A DNA stretch of 64,000 nt, from positions 188,267,548-188,331,547 of the forward strand of contig CM054115.1 of the NCBI GenBank assembly GCA_028673005.1. Reading direction: 5' to 3'. The position numbers and the translations under genes are program-made. The notes under the pieces were generated by a model that saw only the letters and a list, made by a program, of their open reading frames with translations, searched no databases and was not told the origin of the DNA. Below are positions 34,887 through 48,000 of this stretch, one piece after another. This DNA is from Tanypteryx hageni (Eukaryota > Arthropoda > Insecta > Odonata > Petaluridae). Numbering within the stretch: position 1 is the stretch's first letter; the number at the start of each line of letters is the position of its first letter.

Positions 34887-37166
34887 ATAATAAAAGGCTA
34901 TGTTGTTCCGTTGGTTGGTCCATGTCACGCTCTTAAAACGCATATAACTCAATCAAATATGCAGATGCAAACTTCAAATTTGGCAGAAATAACCTACTCG
35001 AATATGAAAATGCTCGGACAAAAGATAATTTACGACAAACGTCCAGGATTCGACTCCAGAGGATGATTTGCATTCTCCATAAGATAACACGTGAAAATCG
35101 ACTTTTTGAAGTGCAGGCTGTTTTTCAATTAGAGAATAAAATTAGAAACAATAGACTCACGACCTTTAGACTTAAACCATTTGAAAAAACCATTATAAGG
35201 TTACTTATGCTGTTCATTTTTACTTTCTCCATATACGTAGTATAGGGGAAAGTATTGTATTCATGAAAAAATCGACTTCAGGATTTCAACGGAAATACAC
35301 GTTTTGAGGCCCCCTGAACACGTTTTGACCATTTTCTCGATGATGATTGTGTGTGTATGTGATAGCTTTTTGTGGGTGCTCTAACTCAAATAATATTCAT
35401 AAGGTCAACGCGAAATTTTATATTTACCATTTCAGAAGAACTAATTAGTTTTTGGTAAAAATCGGTTGACCGAAATAGGGTGTTTACTCTTGTCACCTAT
35501 CCGTTATTTTGAAATATTTGCTTTAATATTTTATAAATGTAAACTATACTAGAATAAAAGTTTTAGAAAATTTAATTTTCTACAATCTACGTTTGAAACA
35601 TTTTTCCATATAATGCATTGTTTAAAGGATCTCTTATATTTTTAGCTGCCACCACCACGCCACCTACCGACGACTATTGTTAACAATTGACGCTTAGTTA
35701 CGTCTTAGTAACGCTTCTTTTTCCATTCTTAATTATTGGAGCTTTGTGGCTATCATTATATATCGACGTTCTTTACAGAGGAGGAGGAGGACATAACATA
35801 TAGGAGGATACTAATGTTTAGCCACTTCCAGATGAGCTGGAGATTCGAAATTTTTTTCTTAGGTAGGATTTTGTGCAAAACCATCTAGAAAAAATAAAAT
35901 CTTGAAAAGGTGCAACAATGCGGCAACTAAAAATTTGCAATTGTTTAAACAAATTTTCAAGGTTTATGTATTTCCGTATGTGCTGCGGAGCTGAATTTTT
36001 TTTCGAGGTAGGATTTGTAAAAAAAACGAAATAAGGATTATACAAATTTCGATATTTTAATATGTTTGACAGTAATAAATTCTTAAAATTTAAACAAATA
36101 GGTAAATGTTTCGATACTACAGAGCAAGATAGGGAACTGAAATTCTTAAGTTATATAGAATTTAGTCTATAAAAACGAATAAACATTTCAATGTATCCCT
36201 GAAATTGTTTTTTCGGTCGTTCAAAATTATTTAATATTAAACAATTAGATATTTCACTTCTAAATTTGCTACAAATTTAACATTTGGCATACATGTGTGG
36301 CATTATTAATCCAATGTGGAAAAAGTATAATATTGATAAAATTTTAAAAATTAGCGATTGCTTACTCCATTATTGTTCCATAAGGAAAAAACGAAAATGG
36401 GTCCAGAGGAGAAATCTTTTGAATTAATGAAACATTTCCGATGATGAAATAACTCTCTGAAAAATTAACGTTTTTACGAGATGAAATGCAATGCTTGCAG
36501 TATGCAAGCACCTTCTACTAGTATCCAATATTGGAAGGCTATGGTTTGAGTTTATTTGTTCTTTGTGAAATCGAAAATTTTCTCGCATTTTCTTAAAATA
36601 TTTATTAAATAACCTATTTGGAATTTTTATAAAAATTGCAGATATGGAGAAAGTCATGTGGTGTCCACATCAGATTTTTTCACCTACATTTAGAAAGGCT
36701 TCATGTTATACGTTTAATTCACATGTTTTTGGGAAATCTTGCCATTTTATGGGGATGTTATCTTTTATTTAAATTTATTGTTAAACCTCGGAATACTATT
36801 GCTATTCCAATCCTTTAGGGTTTAAGTGTGTTTCGAAGGCTTTTAATACGAGAAGAAGAGAAAGACGGAAGGGGAGGGAAATGATTTTCATAGCAATCAA
36901 TACATTCGTTGCGTTATTTAGGAAAAGGATTATCTAAAAAGCTGAAATACTATTCCAAAAGATTAAAACTCCTAATAATGAGCTAAATTTAATATGAATA
37001 AAACAGAAACGGTATTAAAATCTGAGGAAGGTGTTGGAGAATGTGAAAAATTTATGGAGTGAAGAATTGGGAGACAGATTACGGGAGTTAGGTAGAGGAA
37101 TGGAGGACTTGAGGACGGTTTGAGAAATAGAGAAAGAAAGAGAGGTTTAAAAATATAACAAGAATA
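34887..37166 (+). mobile_element. Helitron-like 5' region, boundaries uncertain
   Basis: This starts ATAATAAAAGGCTATGTTG like the element at 37,167. The two stay weakly similar for over 100 bp (AAGGCTATGTTG, TTGGTT, CAATCAAATATGCAGAT against CGATCAAGGATGTAGAT, GGCAGAAAT against TGCAGAAAT). Its 3' end may be the hairpin-CTAG terminus at 39,842-39,871, with the shorter element nested inside, but this is inference. No Rep/helicase coding is visible. 35,770-36,050 contains two loosely similar stretches sharing GGTAGGATTT and otherwise unassigned sequence. Confidence 0.4.
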
Positions 37167-37876
37167 ATAATAAAAGGCTATGTTGTCCGTACGTTGGTTT
37201 GAGTGTAATGTTATAAAAACCAGGGTAATTCGATCAAGGATGTAGATATAAAATTGAAATTTTGCAGAAATTAATATAATGAGCTAATCAGAATTTTAAT
37301 ATTTAAGGCTGGCATGTTAATTTAAGAAATAAATGTCCGTTTTTGGAGCTATTTTGAGGAGAAATATATGGAATTTCCTCCGAATAAAATTTATAAATTT
37401 TAATTTAATGAAACAATATTTTATGTAAACTGAAATTAAGAAAACTGTTCAATTCACATTATAGTATGTTCCAGAGAGTTAAAATAATTTTGGCAGGCTA
37501 ATGTTGTCTAGCTTAATGTTTAAGAAATTAATATTCTTTTTTATGTAAGATTTGTATCTACGTATAACACTCGGAGTGAGACAGCTAAATTCATGAGGGG
37601 AGAATGAGAAGGACAATGTGAGGGGGAAAGGGAAGAGAATGGTAGGGAGGAAGATGGAGAATGGGAAGAAGTAAGAGTGAAGAATAAGAGGGAGAGAGGA
37701 ATGGAAAACGGAAAGAAGGACGAGAGAGGAAAAACACGAGGAAGAGAGAGAATACGGGGAGAGGGAGGGAAGAGAATGGGAGGAAGGTAGAGAGAAACGG
37801 AGGAAGCATGGGAAGTGCCTTAATTTCAATACATAATCTGCACATACCCGTCATATTTGACGGGCAATTACGCTAG
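37167..37876 (+). mobile_element. Short non-autonomous Helitron-like element
   Basis: The 3' end is diagnostic. A perfect 7-bp stem with a 4-nt loop (CCCGTCA-TATT-TGACGGG, 37,847-37,864) lies 8 nt before CTAG (37,873-37,876), followed by T. That is the canonical Helitron terminus. The 5' end is set by similarity to 34,887 and is approximate. The expected TC start is not clear. The interior includes a 210-bp purine-rich tract (about 37,600-37,815) and no Rep/helicase gene. The Pro/Ser/Leu-rich antisense open frames come from the purine tract. Confidence 0.65.
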
Positions 37877-38229
37877 TACATATATAATAAACTGCACACT
37901 ATTGAACATCAAATGGAGAGTGTGTCACTGGGTTGGCGCGCGTAGCGCGTAGGTGTGTGTATTTTTGGCTAATGAACCTCTTGGACTATTATAGCTATTA
38001 CTACTGCCACACTGAACATACTCAGGGGAGAACGAAAACCAGGTACCGGCATTAGCCTACTCTTAACGAAGAGCACCAAGGGGCCAATGGCTTAGCGTCC
38101 CTTCCGAAGGATGGAACGCTGACTTTGCGCGGTCTCCTGAAACCACACAAACAGTGGACCGTGCGACTTTGGAAAAAATCCTACTTTCGCAGGATTCGTG
38201 CCAACTGCCTTTTCAGCAGCAGGCGAGTA

Positions 38230-38231
<2 letters not shown>
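37877..38231. other. Unassigned noncoding DNA
   Basis: Contains GTTGGCGCGCGTAGCGCG (about 37,931-37,950), a GC palindrome-like stretch, just after the Helitron-like end. GCACCAAGGGGCCAATGGC lies near 38,075. No gene recognised. Confidence 0.35.

Positions 38232-38292
<61 letters not shown>
38232..38292. repeat. (AT)n microsatellite
   Basis: About 30 uninterrupted AT units. Open frames crossing it are artefacts. Confidence 0.95.
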
Positions 38293-38293
<1 letters not shown>

Positions 38294-38441
38294 CTGTATC
38301 ATTTCACTATTGCAAAAGGATATTTATTTCTTACTTATTTGTGATATGCCTATTTTATGCATTTTAGAATGCGATAACAACACAGCAGTTCTGAATAGAG
38401 AAACGTTTTGAATCCCATCTTGCAAAAATCTCAATTTTCAG

Positions 38442-39145
38442 ACTGGCTAATGTCCTAGTAAGTATAAAATGGAAATTCCGTTTTTAACATAACATCATCT
38501 TTTATCGTTAATATGATATTATTTATTTGCTTAATAATGCGAAGTACATTATGGAAACTGTAATGTTTTGAATAATGAACTTCCTGTATCTTACCACTGA
38601 ATGGAATGAATAATTAAAAATACATTTGACATAAAGGGTTTCACAAGCACAGACATTCACCCAAACGTCTCTTCGTTCATTTTTCTTATATAGTTATGCT
38701 CTTACAGGATGAAATTTGACATGAATGAATATCAGCTCTTGTTCTGTTGTATTTAAAGGTTTTAAGAGATTACATGGCATTTCAATTAAAATAATACAAT
38801 ATGCGGCTACAAAGTGAAGTTATGGTCACGAACATTAAGGTATTCCGCTATGCTATTACTTCTTTCATGTTAGTTATGTTACATTAGTTACGTTCATAAG
38901 TCTTTGGGTGAACAGAATCGTTGGCGAAAAATTTATGGGTGAAAGATCTTTTGGTGAAACCTTATGTGGGTGAACTGGGTTGTGGACGGAAAACCTATGG
39001 GTGAAAAGGCATGGATGAAATGTCTTTCGATGAAACTTCTCGTGGGCGAAGTGTCTGTGGGTGAAACGACCCGTGGGGGAAGTGTCTGTGGGTGAAACAT
39101 CTCGTTGGTGAAGTGCTTTGTGGGAATCGACGCGGAACCATTTCA
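38442..39145 (+). repeat. GGGTGAAA-repeat dispersed element, copy 2
   Basis: Full-length partner of 20,184-20,805, starting GCTAATGTCCTAGTAAG. The 3' array (about 38,905-39,135) has more units than copy 1. Examples are GTGGGTGAAACGACCC, GTGGGGGAAGTGTCT, GTGGGTGAAACATCTC and GTTGGTGAAGTGCTTT. On the minus strand a 105-codon open frame (38,874-39,191) crosses the array and reads as recurring Phe/Thr-His and Ser-Pro-Thr pentads. It is interrupted in copy 1 and is probably not a gene. Confidence 0.8.
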
Positions 39146-39841
39146 GGAGGATTCCTTGACAACCAAGCTGTTGTCGAAATCGAGAACCCATTATTGCCTC
39201 AATTTACATATGAGTAATATATACATATGTATTAGGTGCCTAAATATGAGCCATTAAGCACTTAACCTGTCGTCAAGTGAGAGGTGGAGAGATGCATGAA
39301 AATAAGGAGTGAGGGAGGGAGGAGGGAATGGGGTAAAAGGACGTCAATTTCATATCATTGTAGCTTTTTGTATGACAATAAATAAGACTCTCAGGAAAAC
39401 TTTTTTGTATAGACCCTTTTCTGTATGAGCCAGATTTTGCTCAATTATATGTTGCACTATCGCGAACCAGAAACGGAAATAATTTAAGTTAATGTTAAAA
39501 ATTCACAATTTCAAGGAAAATTGAAAAATGACAGCCATGTTTTCACCGTGAATGATGTACTTAATGTTTTGTTATTAAATTTTATTATATTTAATTTTGT
39601 TTTATTATCGTTTTATTGAATTTTTAATACATACATATGAATTACAATTTTAAAAATATAAATCAAGTGTATGCAGAAATATGTTAAATAAAGTACAACG
39701 GTTTTCTATGACAAAGCATTAAAGTATATGTTATACATAAATTTTAAGAATTTTGAATCAAATTCTGATAATTGTATGATATGAATAAATTATTTACGGG
39801 AATAATTAGCAAAAGATTTGAAGTTAAATAATTAATTCAAT
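39146..39841. other. Unassigned AT-rich DNA
   Basis: No gene or repeat recognised up to the Helitron-like 3' end. Confidence 0.4.
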
Positions 39842-39871
39842 CCCGTCATATTCACGGGCTTTTTATACTAG
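39842..39871 (+). mobile_element. Helitron-like 3' terminus
   Basis: Hairpin CCCGT-CATATTC-ACGGG (39,842-39,858), then CTTTTTATA and CTAG (39,868-39,871) followed by T. This is the standard Helitron end. The matching 5' end is not certain; 34,887 is one candidate. Confidence 0.65.
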
Positions 39872-40296
39872 TACTTATATAGTTATCGTGAAGGGGATCG
39901 ATTTATCGTTGTGATAAAACTTTCGTAAGCACAATGTTCCAAAAAACTGAAACCTAAGTGCCGGTCTTAAGCATCGTGACCAAAATTCCAAGCAAGAATG
40001 TTTTCACGCCAGATATGATAAACGGACGCACGACCTTTCCTGCTTTTCATGTTCTAAGTTGAACATTTCACTTGACTCGACATTGAAAATCTTTCATCCC
40101 GAATGGAAAAACGATTTCCAAACAGCGATGGAAGTAAAGTATCCACGCAAACTCCGCCTTCAAACACACTTCACCCCCTCACTCGACAACCCCTATATCT
40201 CGAACAATCCGCCTACCACCTTCGACCTTCCATTCCATTCTCGTCACTCGGCCCCCCTCCCTTTCACCTTTTCACAAACTTGCCCAATTATGGCCT

Positions 40297-40690
40297 TTAC
40301 TCTCTCTCTCTCTCCCTCCTTACCTCTCTCTCACTCCCTCTCCCTCCCTCCCCCTCTCTCCCTACCTCTCTCTCCCTACCTTTCTCTCCCTATCTCTCTC
40401 TCTTTTCCTACCTCTCTCTCTTCCTACCTCCCTCCCTTTCCCGACCTCTCCCTCAGTCCCTCTCTCCCAACCTCTCTCCCTAACTCTCTTTCTCCCTACC
40501 TCTCTCTCCCCCTCCCTCTCTCTCTCACTCCCTATCTCTCTCCCTACCTCTCTTTCTAACTCCCTCTCTCTCACTCCCTCTCTCTCTCTCCCTATCTCTT
40601 TTTCTCCCTACCTCACTCCCTAACTCTCTCTCCCCTTACCTCTCTCTCTCTCTCTCGCTACCTCTCTCCCTCTCTCTCTCTTTCGATTCC
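40297..40690. repeat. CT-rich minisatellite
   Basis: About 390 bp of degenerate CTCTCTCCCTACCTCTCT units. The 166-codon plus-strand Ser/Leu/Pro open frame and its antisense Arg/Glu frame are translations of this repeat. Confidence 0.9.
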
Positions 40691-42650
40691 TTCTAATGGA
40701 TTTACTGTTTCTTCCATGCTATCATCCTGCCCTTATGTAAACTATGCTGAACTGCACGCAGAGGTCTCGAATGAGCTGAATGTCTGAGAAAAATCGAGGG
40801 ATAGAGAGGAGTTGAATGTTGTGGAGGCAAGGTGAGGGAGGCAGGTTAGCGGAGTGTGTGGGGAAGCAGGGGAAGTAGTGGAGAGAGTGAGTGAGAGAGA
40901 GAGATGGGGAGAATGTGGACGGAGAGGGAAGGAGGGAGTGGCATTGAGAATAAACGAAGAGGCAGTAAAAGAGGGAAGGGAGGTTATGTATTGAAGGTTA
41001 GGAGGGAGTGGAGATGATAACGGAAGTGTTGAGAGGGGGAGAAGAAAGAGAAAAACAGGGGAATGAGGCCGGGAGGTAAGGGGCTTGGGGAGGTTTTGGT
41101 GTCAACTGGATGGGAGTGGCTCTCCAAGGGTAATTGGAACTCACTTTTGAGAGATTTTCATCCGGACCCGTCCCAGAAACTTTGACGTATTGAGAGAGGA
41201 AGAGAATGGAAGGTTTTGCCGGGAGAGAGAGGGAATGAGAGAGAGAGCTAGGACTCTCTCTGCCTATGGGTGAGTGATTCTGCAGTGACATTTCGCGGAG
41301 ATAGATGGCAGAGGGAAATGAGAGGGGCAGAGGAATGGAATGGGGTAGGCGTTAGCAGTAGCGGGAAAAGAGACGGTCGTTAGCAAAACAAATTTCTTCG
41401 ATAGTTTGTGTAGTTCAGAAAGGCAATTATTTCGTAGATGCCCGAGAGAACAACTCACTTTTTTATGTTGAATATTTCTAATTTTTTAATATGTGGTATA
41501 ATGGTCTTCTATTCTACACTCATCCTAATCCACGTATCGGTATATAACGCCTGATTCGTTAATTGTTGTGTTTGATAGACATTTTCAGCAATAAATTGTT
41601 AACTGTATTAATATTAATATTTAGAATGAGAACAAATTTGTCAACTTTCTAATGTTAAATTTTGATATTATGGTGTTAAGGCACCATCATCTTATTACTT
41701 TATGTTAGTGTATAATAGGAACTGAGTAGCATTGGGAGTGGAAATAATAGAGAGCGGAGTTTGATATTTATATTTCATTGAAAAAAGGCGAACGCGAATT
41801 AAAACAAACTGAGACAAAATATCCTAAGAGAGTCATGGATATAAATATGTTACCTGAAGCGTTCTGCTAACCCTAATTAAAAATACAAAATGTTTTAAAA
41901 ACAAGGTCGTTTGATAGAAGATTGTATGGCAGATAACAAAATATGGAGGAAGTAAAGGTTGGAAAGGATGGAATGAAATATGGCAAGCTCTTTTAGAGCC
42001 CAAAAAATTTTAACTCTTTAAAAACCTGTAATAATGAGCATTTCATAATTACATTGACGATATTCTACTCAATAAGAATAATTTATGTATCATTAATTTA
42101 TGTATCATTTGTATTACCTTATGCTTGATTGGTATAATGTAAGCACAATTTGCATTAATTTATCTATAACATGTATATGTACTTACATGACTTAATATAC
42201 ATTCATATGTTAAAGTTGTCCCAGACTGACTTTAATCTACTTGCGACGACTAAGGTTAAATAAATAAAAATTTCAAATGTTGAGACGGAAATGATGCAAT
42301 ACAAAATTTTTAATTTACTTTAAAACAAGAGTTGATATCATGGCAAAACGACGAATATATTTTTTAACAGTGACTGTGAGGAGCAATTTCTTTTCAATGA
42401 TTTTAAAGGCAATACTGTGTACTTATTGTGTACTGGAAGTGTTTCAGTTCCAAAGAAAAGTAATAATAAAAGGCATTTAGTAACAATTCATAAAAACTTC
42501 AACAATGACTTCCCTCTCAAATCGGTATTTCGGAGGAAAAATGCGGAGGAATTGAAACGTAAGTTAGCCTAATAACAAGTAAATTTCATTAAACCAAATG
42601 TATAAACTAAAAACTTTTGACTGATGCCTATCTTGATACGTGACAGGGTT
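40691..42650. other. Unassigned DNA with a purine-rich stretch
   Basis: Purine-rich at about 40,790-41,350 (GAGAGAGA and GGGAGG tracts). It is the strand complement in character of the CT-rich block just before it. AT-rich and featureless from 41,460 on. No gene recognised. Confidence 0.45.
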
Positions 42651-43917
42651 TATCAAAAAGTAAGTTGCACTTAGCGGCATCTCTCGTCTTATTAGAGAAA
42701 AAACACTGTTGCTTAGAAGAAATGTAGTATATAGTAACACCGTCCGACCAATCAAGTTTTAACACGCTAACAATCATAGCGCGTTTGTAGTGATCGTTCA
42801 TAATGGCACGTCAGCTCGATTCTTACTCCAAATTATAAGTCCGCGGAACAGTTCGTTTTTTGTGGGCTAAAAATTTGAATTTCATGAAAATCTATCGTGA
42901 AATATCCGCTGTATATGGGGAGAATGCAATGTCTCGTCAGGCCATCGTTAAGTGGTGCCAACAATTTGAAAACAGCCGTACAGATGCGACAGATGAATAC
43001 CGCGTCGGCAGGCCGTCGACTTTCAGCACCCCTGATCACGTTTCGCGCGTTAATGACATGATTCGGGCTAATCGTCCGATCAAAATAAAAAAATTGCAAG
43101 TGAGTTGGACAATTTCTATGGCATTGTGCCATCATCCACAACCGGTTAGAATTTCTAAAACTGTGCGCGAGATGGGTTTCACGGTCTCTGACGGACCAAC
43201 ACAAAAATCAACGTTTCTTGTCGTCTTTGGCTCTTCTTCAGCGTTATCCTGCAGATAGCCATAATTTTCTGCGTCGACTCGTCACAGGAGACGAATCTTG
43301 GATACACCACTTACTCCAGAAACCAAGAGGTCATCGATGGAATGGAAGCACAATACATTACTGAGCTCGAAAAAATTCCAACTTGCGGGATAGGTCATGG
43401 CGACTGTTTTTTTACTATAAAGGGGTGGTTTACATTGAATTCATGCCGAAAGGGTCAACAATAAATGTTGGGTCGTCATATTTTAAAATGTTGAAAAATC
43501 TGACAGAAGACGCGGAAAGTTGAGCGACGGAATCATTCTTCTGCACGACAACGCCACGCTTCACAAACAGCCGCAACGCAGGAAATGCTGAAGAAGTTCA
43601 AGTGGGAAGTGTGGCAGCATCCGCCATGCAGCCCTGACTTATCCCATTGCAACTACCATTTGTTCGGCAGAATGAAGAACGATCTGGGAGGACAGCGGTT
43701 TTCGTCCGATGAAGTCAAAGAAGCGGTATTGACTTCGGTGCAGAGTTTTACTTTCACGGAATCGAAAAATTAATCACACGTTTGGAAAAGTGTTTACATA
43801 ACCTAGGTAACTATGTTGAGAAGTAGATTAAAGTTGTAACTTCATCGTAATATATTTGCTTTTCTGAAATATTTTGTTGTTATTTATTTTTTAAAGAGTG
43901 CAACTTACTTTTTGATA
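42651..43917 (+). mobile_element. Mariner element, decayed
   Basis: Terminal inverted repeats TATCAAAAAGTAAGTTGCAC (left) and its complement (right, 43,897-43,917) bound a 1.27-kb unit carrying a mariner transposase relic. The outermost TA may be the target duplication. The size is typical of mariner. Confidence 0.85.
42803..43773 (+). pseudogene. Mariner transposase pseudogene (SETMAR-like)
   Basis: The probable original start is ATG at 42,803. The frame meets TAA at 42,835-42,837 and continues as VRGTVRFLWAKN into the helix-turn-helix block YGENAMSRQAIVKWCQQFE (about 42,910-42,970). VGRPSTFSTPDHVSRVNDMI, the usual mariner linker, follows. The frame shifts near 43,095 and again later. The DD34D catalytic triad is partly traceable: VTGDESWIHH (43,275-43,305), LLHDNAT (about 43,540) and SPDLSHCNYHLFG (about 43,635-43,670). 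FMPKGSTIN (about 43,443) lies between the first two. The C-terminal stretch EVKEAVLTSVQSF is intact. The protein would cut and paste the element at TA sites. Premature stops and several frameshifts make it inactive. Confidence 0.9.
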
Positions 43918-45052
43918 CATCATAATTGCCTATGAGCAGCCTATTTGAATTATATTCCTGATTATGTCCAGTTTAATTATCTGATACAAGTTTTAAATCG
44001 TCACAATGAAATCATAAAATTAAATATACAAGGGTTTTAAACTTTTGTCTCCCAATTCCCGCCCTCTATCATTCTCCAAAATGAGCCCTTAAGGGTAAAA
44101 ATTTTGACAACCTCTGTTCTAATATATAATGAAGAGTGTCTGTGTGTCCGTATGTTTGCATTTAAACACCACGAGATAAAGCGCAAACAAATTTTGTATA
44201 AAATTTACTTTCATCCAAGGGAAGGCCGAATGCTATTTGTGCCTCTGATCCCGAAGTCCCAAGTTCGAGCCGAGGATTTATTCGATTTCCCATTTAATAA
44301 AATGGGAATGTTTGCATCGTGTTTCGCTTTAATATTTTAAAATTTCTTATAATTATCGTAGAAACTCAGGATCTGAACCGAAAAACTCCCAAAACTTGTA
44401 TTTATACTGTCAATTTTCGATATGCAAAATGCAAATTTGTTCTTAACGCCAAAATTAGAAGTTTTTTTAAATGAAACACTTTGGCGCTTGCGGCGGCGAA
44501 CAAATAGACTAAAGTTTGATAAAGTTTTGTTGGTCTTTTCGAGCAGAAAGGTAACGTAAAGAGTAATTTATTTTCCTCCAAAATATCAGGTCTTGAGTTC
44601 AGGTGCAAATTATTATTCGTTTATGGGGTTTCCGTGTGAATAAGTATTGGGACGTTCTCGAATATTTATCTCCAAAAATTTTTTAATTTGTACCTCATAT
44701 CATATGATACCCAGGGAGAGAGATATATAGTTTTTAAATGTTTAAAACAGGAAGGAAAAGTACACTACATAAATGGAATTCCCAGATGTTTAAAGGAGTT
44801 CTTTATGGGAAATACGTATGAAACGATATCGGAAGATTGGGAGGTTCTTAAATTTCTATCTCCGAAACTTTAAGTCGTAATTATGTGGTTCTGCGAGCGT
44901 TTTGTGATAAATGCTGTCTTCTATTCGAAAGCATTTTGAAATCTATACCTTAAAGATCATATAAGAGCTAGGGGGATAAAAGTATGGCATTTAATTATGG
45001 CTTGACAGACACCATTTAACGAGATACGAATATACGTTTATTTAAATACTTA

Positions 45053-48000
45053 AATACTTAGCGGAAGGCAAAGGGAAACCGCCGCTGGAATTATCCCATG
45101 CTATGGTGCGGAGGAGTTAGAAACATCATGGATTATTCGCAAATGAAATATTCCGGAGTTAAAATTGTCTCCGGATCGGATCTACGGGGGATGCAGTTTA
45201 CGAAGAGTCTAGAGAATAAAGCAAAGTCAGAGAAAGGAGGAAGATTAAGGGTAGGAACTTGGAATGTAAGGACGTTATTAAGAGCTGGAAAATTGGAAAA
45301 TCTCAAGAGAGAGATGGAGATAAACAAGATGGACATTATTGGGATAAGCGAGGTGAGATGGGAGGGAAATTATGAGTTGAGGAGTAACGATACCAAGTTA
45401 TACTACTCGGGGAATACCAGGGGGAGAAACGGGGCAGGAATGATAGTTAATAAGAAGATTGAACCGAGTGTTACCAGGGTCATTTATGATGGTGATAGAA
45501 TTATTGGACTGAAATTAGATGCTAAACCAAAGAACATGCTAGTCATCCAAGTGTACATGCCAACTGGCGACCATGACGATGGGGAAGTGGAGGAAGTGTC
45601 TGAGAAAATAAGTGCCATATTGGACCAGGAACGAAAGGGGTGCTGTAAAATAGTGATGGGAGACTGGAATGCGAATGTGAGAGAGGGACGAGCCGATGGA
45701 GTTGTGAGGCAGTTCGGGCTGAGACAGAGAAACGAAAGGGGAGACAGACTTATCGAGTTCTGCAAGGAGAGGATAATAACCAACACCTGGTATAAGAATC
45801 ATAAGATAAGGCTATATACATGGAAATCGCCAGATGACATGTACAAGAAACAGATAGACAATATATTGGTAGAAGGAAGGTATAAGAACGGAGTGAAAAG
45901 AGTGTGTGGGCTCCCAGGAGCAGACATAGCAGGCGACCACGTGCTGCTAATGGTGGAAATGAAGATCAAAATGAAAAGAGTTAGAAAAGCAATGATGGCT
46001 AAGAAGTGGAATCTAGAGAAACTGGAAGAAAGACAGAAAGAAGAAATCGGTTATGATATGGCAAACCAGATGAAGAGAGGAAATACACAGAACGAAGGAG
46101 TAGAGGAAAAATGGAAGAAAATTATGAATGGAATAGTAAATGGGGCGGAAAGGGAAATAGGATACAGGAAAGGCAAGAGAGCTAAGAAACCCTGGGTAAC
46201 AGGGGAAACGATAGCAAAGATGGAGGAGAAAAGGAGATACAAGAATGTAAACACAGAGGAGGGGAGAAGGAACTACAGGCGGTTGAACAATGAACTGAGG
46301 AGGGAGACGGAAAGGGTGAATGAAAAGCGGCGGGAGGAGGAGTGCAAGGAGATACAAGAGCACGATAAGAGGGGAAGGTACCACCTAGTGTATCAGAAGG
46401 TCAGGAGTATTACTTGGGATGGGCAGACATCTGGAGGAGGAGGCTCAAAAGAAATTGAGAGCAAGGATGGTAGGATACTGAAGGAGGAAAATGAAGTTAT
46501 GTGCATGTGGAAAGAATACTTAGAGGGGCTGTATAAAGCGAAGGAAAAGCCGGCAGAGCTGGAAATTGAGGAAGAAGGGGAAGTGGATAGAGAAAAGATG
46601 GGGGAGGCAATACTGAGGGAGGAAGTAGTGGCAGCTATGAAGGAAATCAGGGAGGGAAAGGCGGCAGGAGTAGACGGGATACCTGTGGAACTGTTCAAGT
46701 TTCTGCAAGACGAAGTCATTGAAGAGGTGACCAACTTGTGCAATGCAATATATGAGAGTGGGGAGTGGCCGGAGGAGTTTGTCAGGACGGAAATAATACC
46801 ACTATCTAAAAAGAAAAGGGCAAAGAAGTGCGGGGAGCATAGAACTACTAGTCTGATAGCTTACGCGGCCAAGATAACGTTGAGAGTGATGAAAAGAAGG
46901 CTGACAAGGGTAATGGAAGAGAATGTAGCAGAAGAACAATTTGAATTTAGGAAAGGAATGGGTACGTAGGATGCCATAGGGGTGGTAAGTACGATTGGAG
47001 AGAGGGATTTAGAACGGGACAAGGGTATCAGTCTGTGCTTCGTGGACTTGGAGAAGGCTTTTGACTGTGTGAGGTGGGAAAGGATGATGGAGATATTGAA
47101 GGAGAAGAAAGTATATTGGAGACACAGAAGGTTGATAAGGAATCTATACACGAGACAGAAGGCGGCCATGAGGATAGGGGAAAGCTGGACGGAGTGGTTC
47201 GAGATGAGAGAGGAGTTAGACAGGGCTGCTGTTTGTCACCAACCCTGTTTAACATCTATACTGAAGATATGATAAAGTAGTGTTGGGAGACGAGCCCAGG
47301 AGTAAGCGTTGGAGGAAGAATTACATCGTCAATTAGGTTTGCTGACGACATGATACTGTTTGCTGAGAGGACGGAGGACTTGAGGGAGATGCTACAGAAT
47401 CTAGTGAGCGTGGAGAACAGATATAGGTTGAGAATAAATGGAAAGAAAACGAAATTAATGAGAATAGGGGGCGAGGAAAGGATGGAAGTGCAGGTGAGGG
47501 GGGAGAGGATAGAGCAGGTGGAACAGTACAGGTATCTAGGTACGTTGTTGACAGAAGACTGGAAATGTGAGATGGAAATTAAGATGAGAATAGGTTTGGC
47601 AAAGGTAGCGTTCAATAGAAAAAGGAAGCTATTTAACAGCAAGATAGATTTGGGATTGAGGATGAGATTGGTAAAGTGTTATGTTTGGAGTGTGATGCTA
47701 TATAGGTCGGAGACATGGACATTGAAGAAGAGAGACAGGGAAAGGGTGGAGGCATTTGAAATGTGGGTGTGGAGGAGGATGCTGAAGGTTAAATGGACTG
47801 ACAGGATTACAAATGTGGAAGTGCTAAGAAGAGTAGAAGAGGAAAGGAATTTGATGGACACGATAGTGACTAGGAAAAAGAAATGGATAGGACATGTTTT
47901 GAGAAGAGAGGGATTACTGAAGTATGTTATCGAAGGAACGGTGGGAGGAAGAAAGAAAAGAAGAAGAAGAACAATTAAAATGCTGGATATTCTAAGTGAG

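Noticed and set aside
40059..40559. 166-codon Ser/Leu/Pro-rich frame
   Set aside because: Translation of the CT-rich minisatellite.
46013..47169. Antisense open frames within the LINE
   Set aside because: The real coding strand is plus, with clear reverse transcriptase motifs; the antisense frames arise from its purine-rich codon use.
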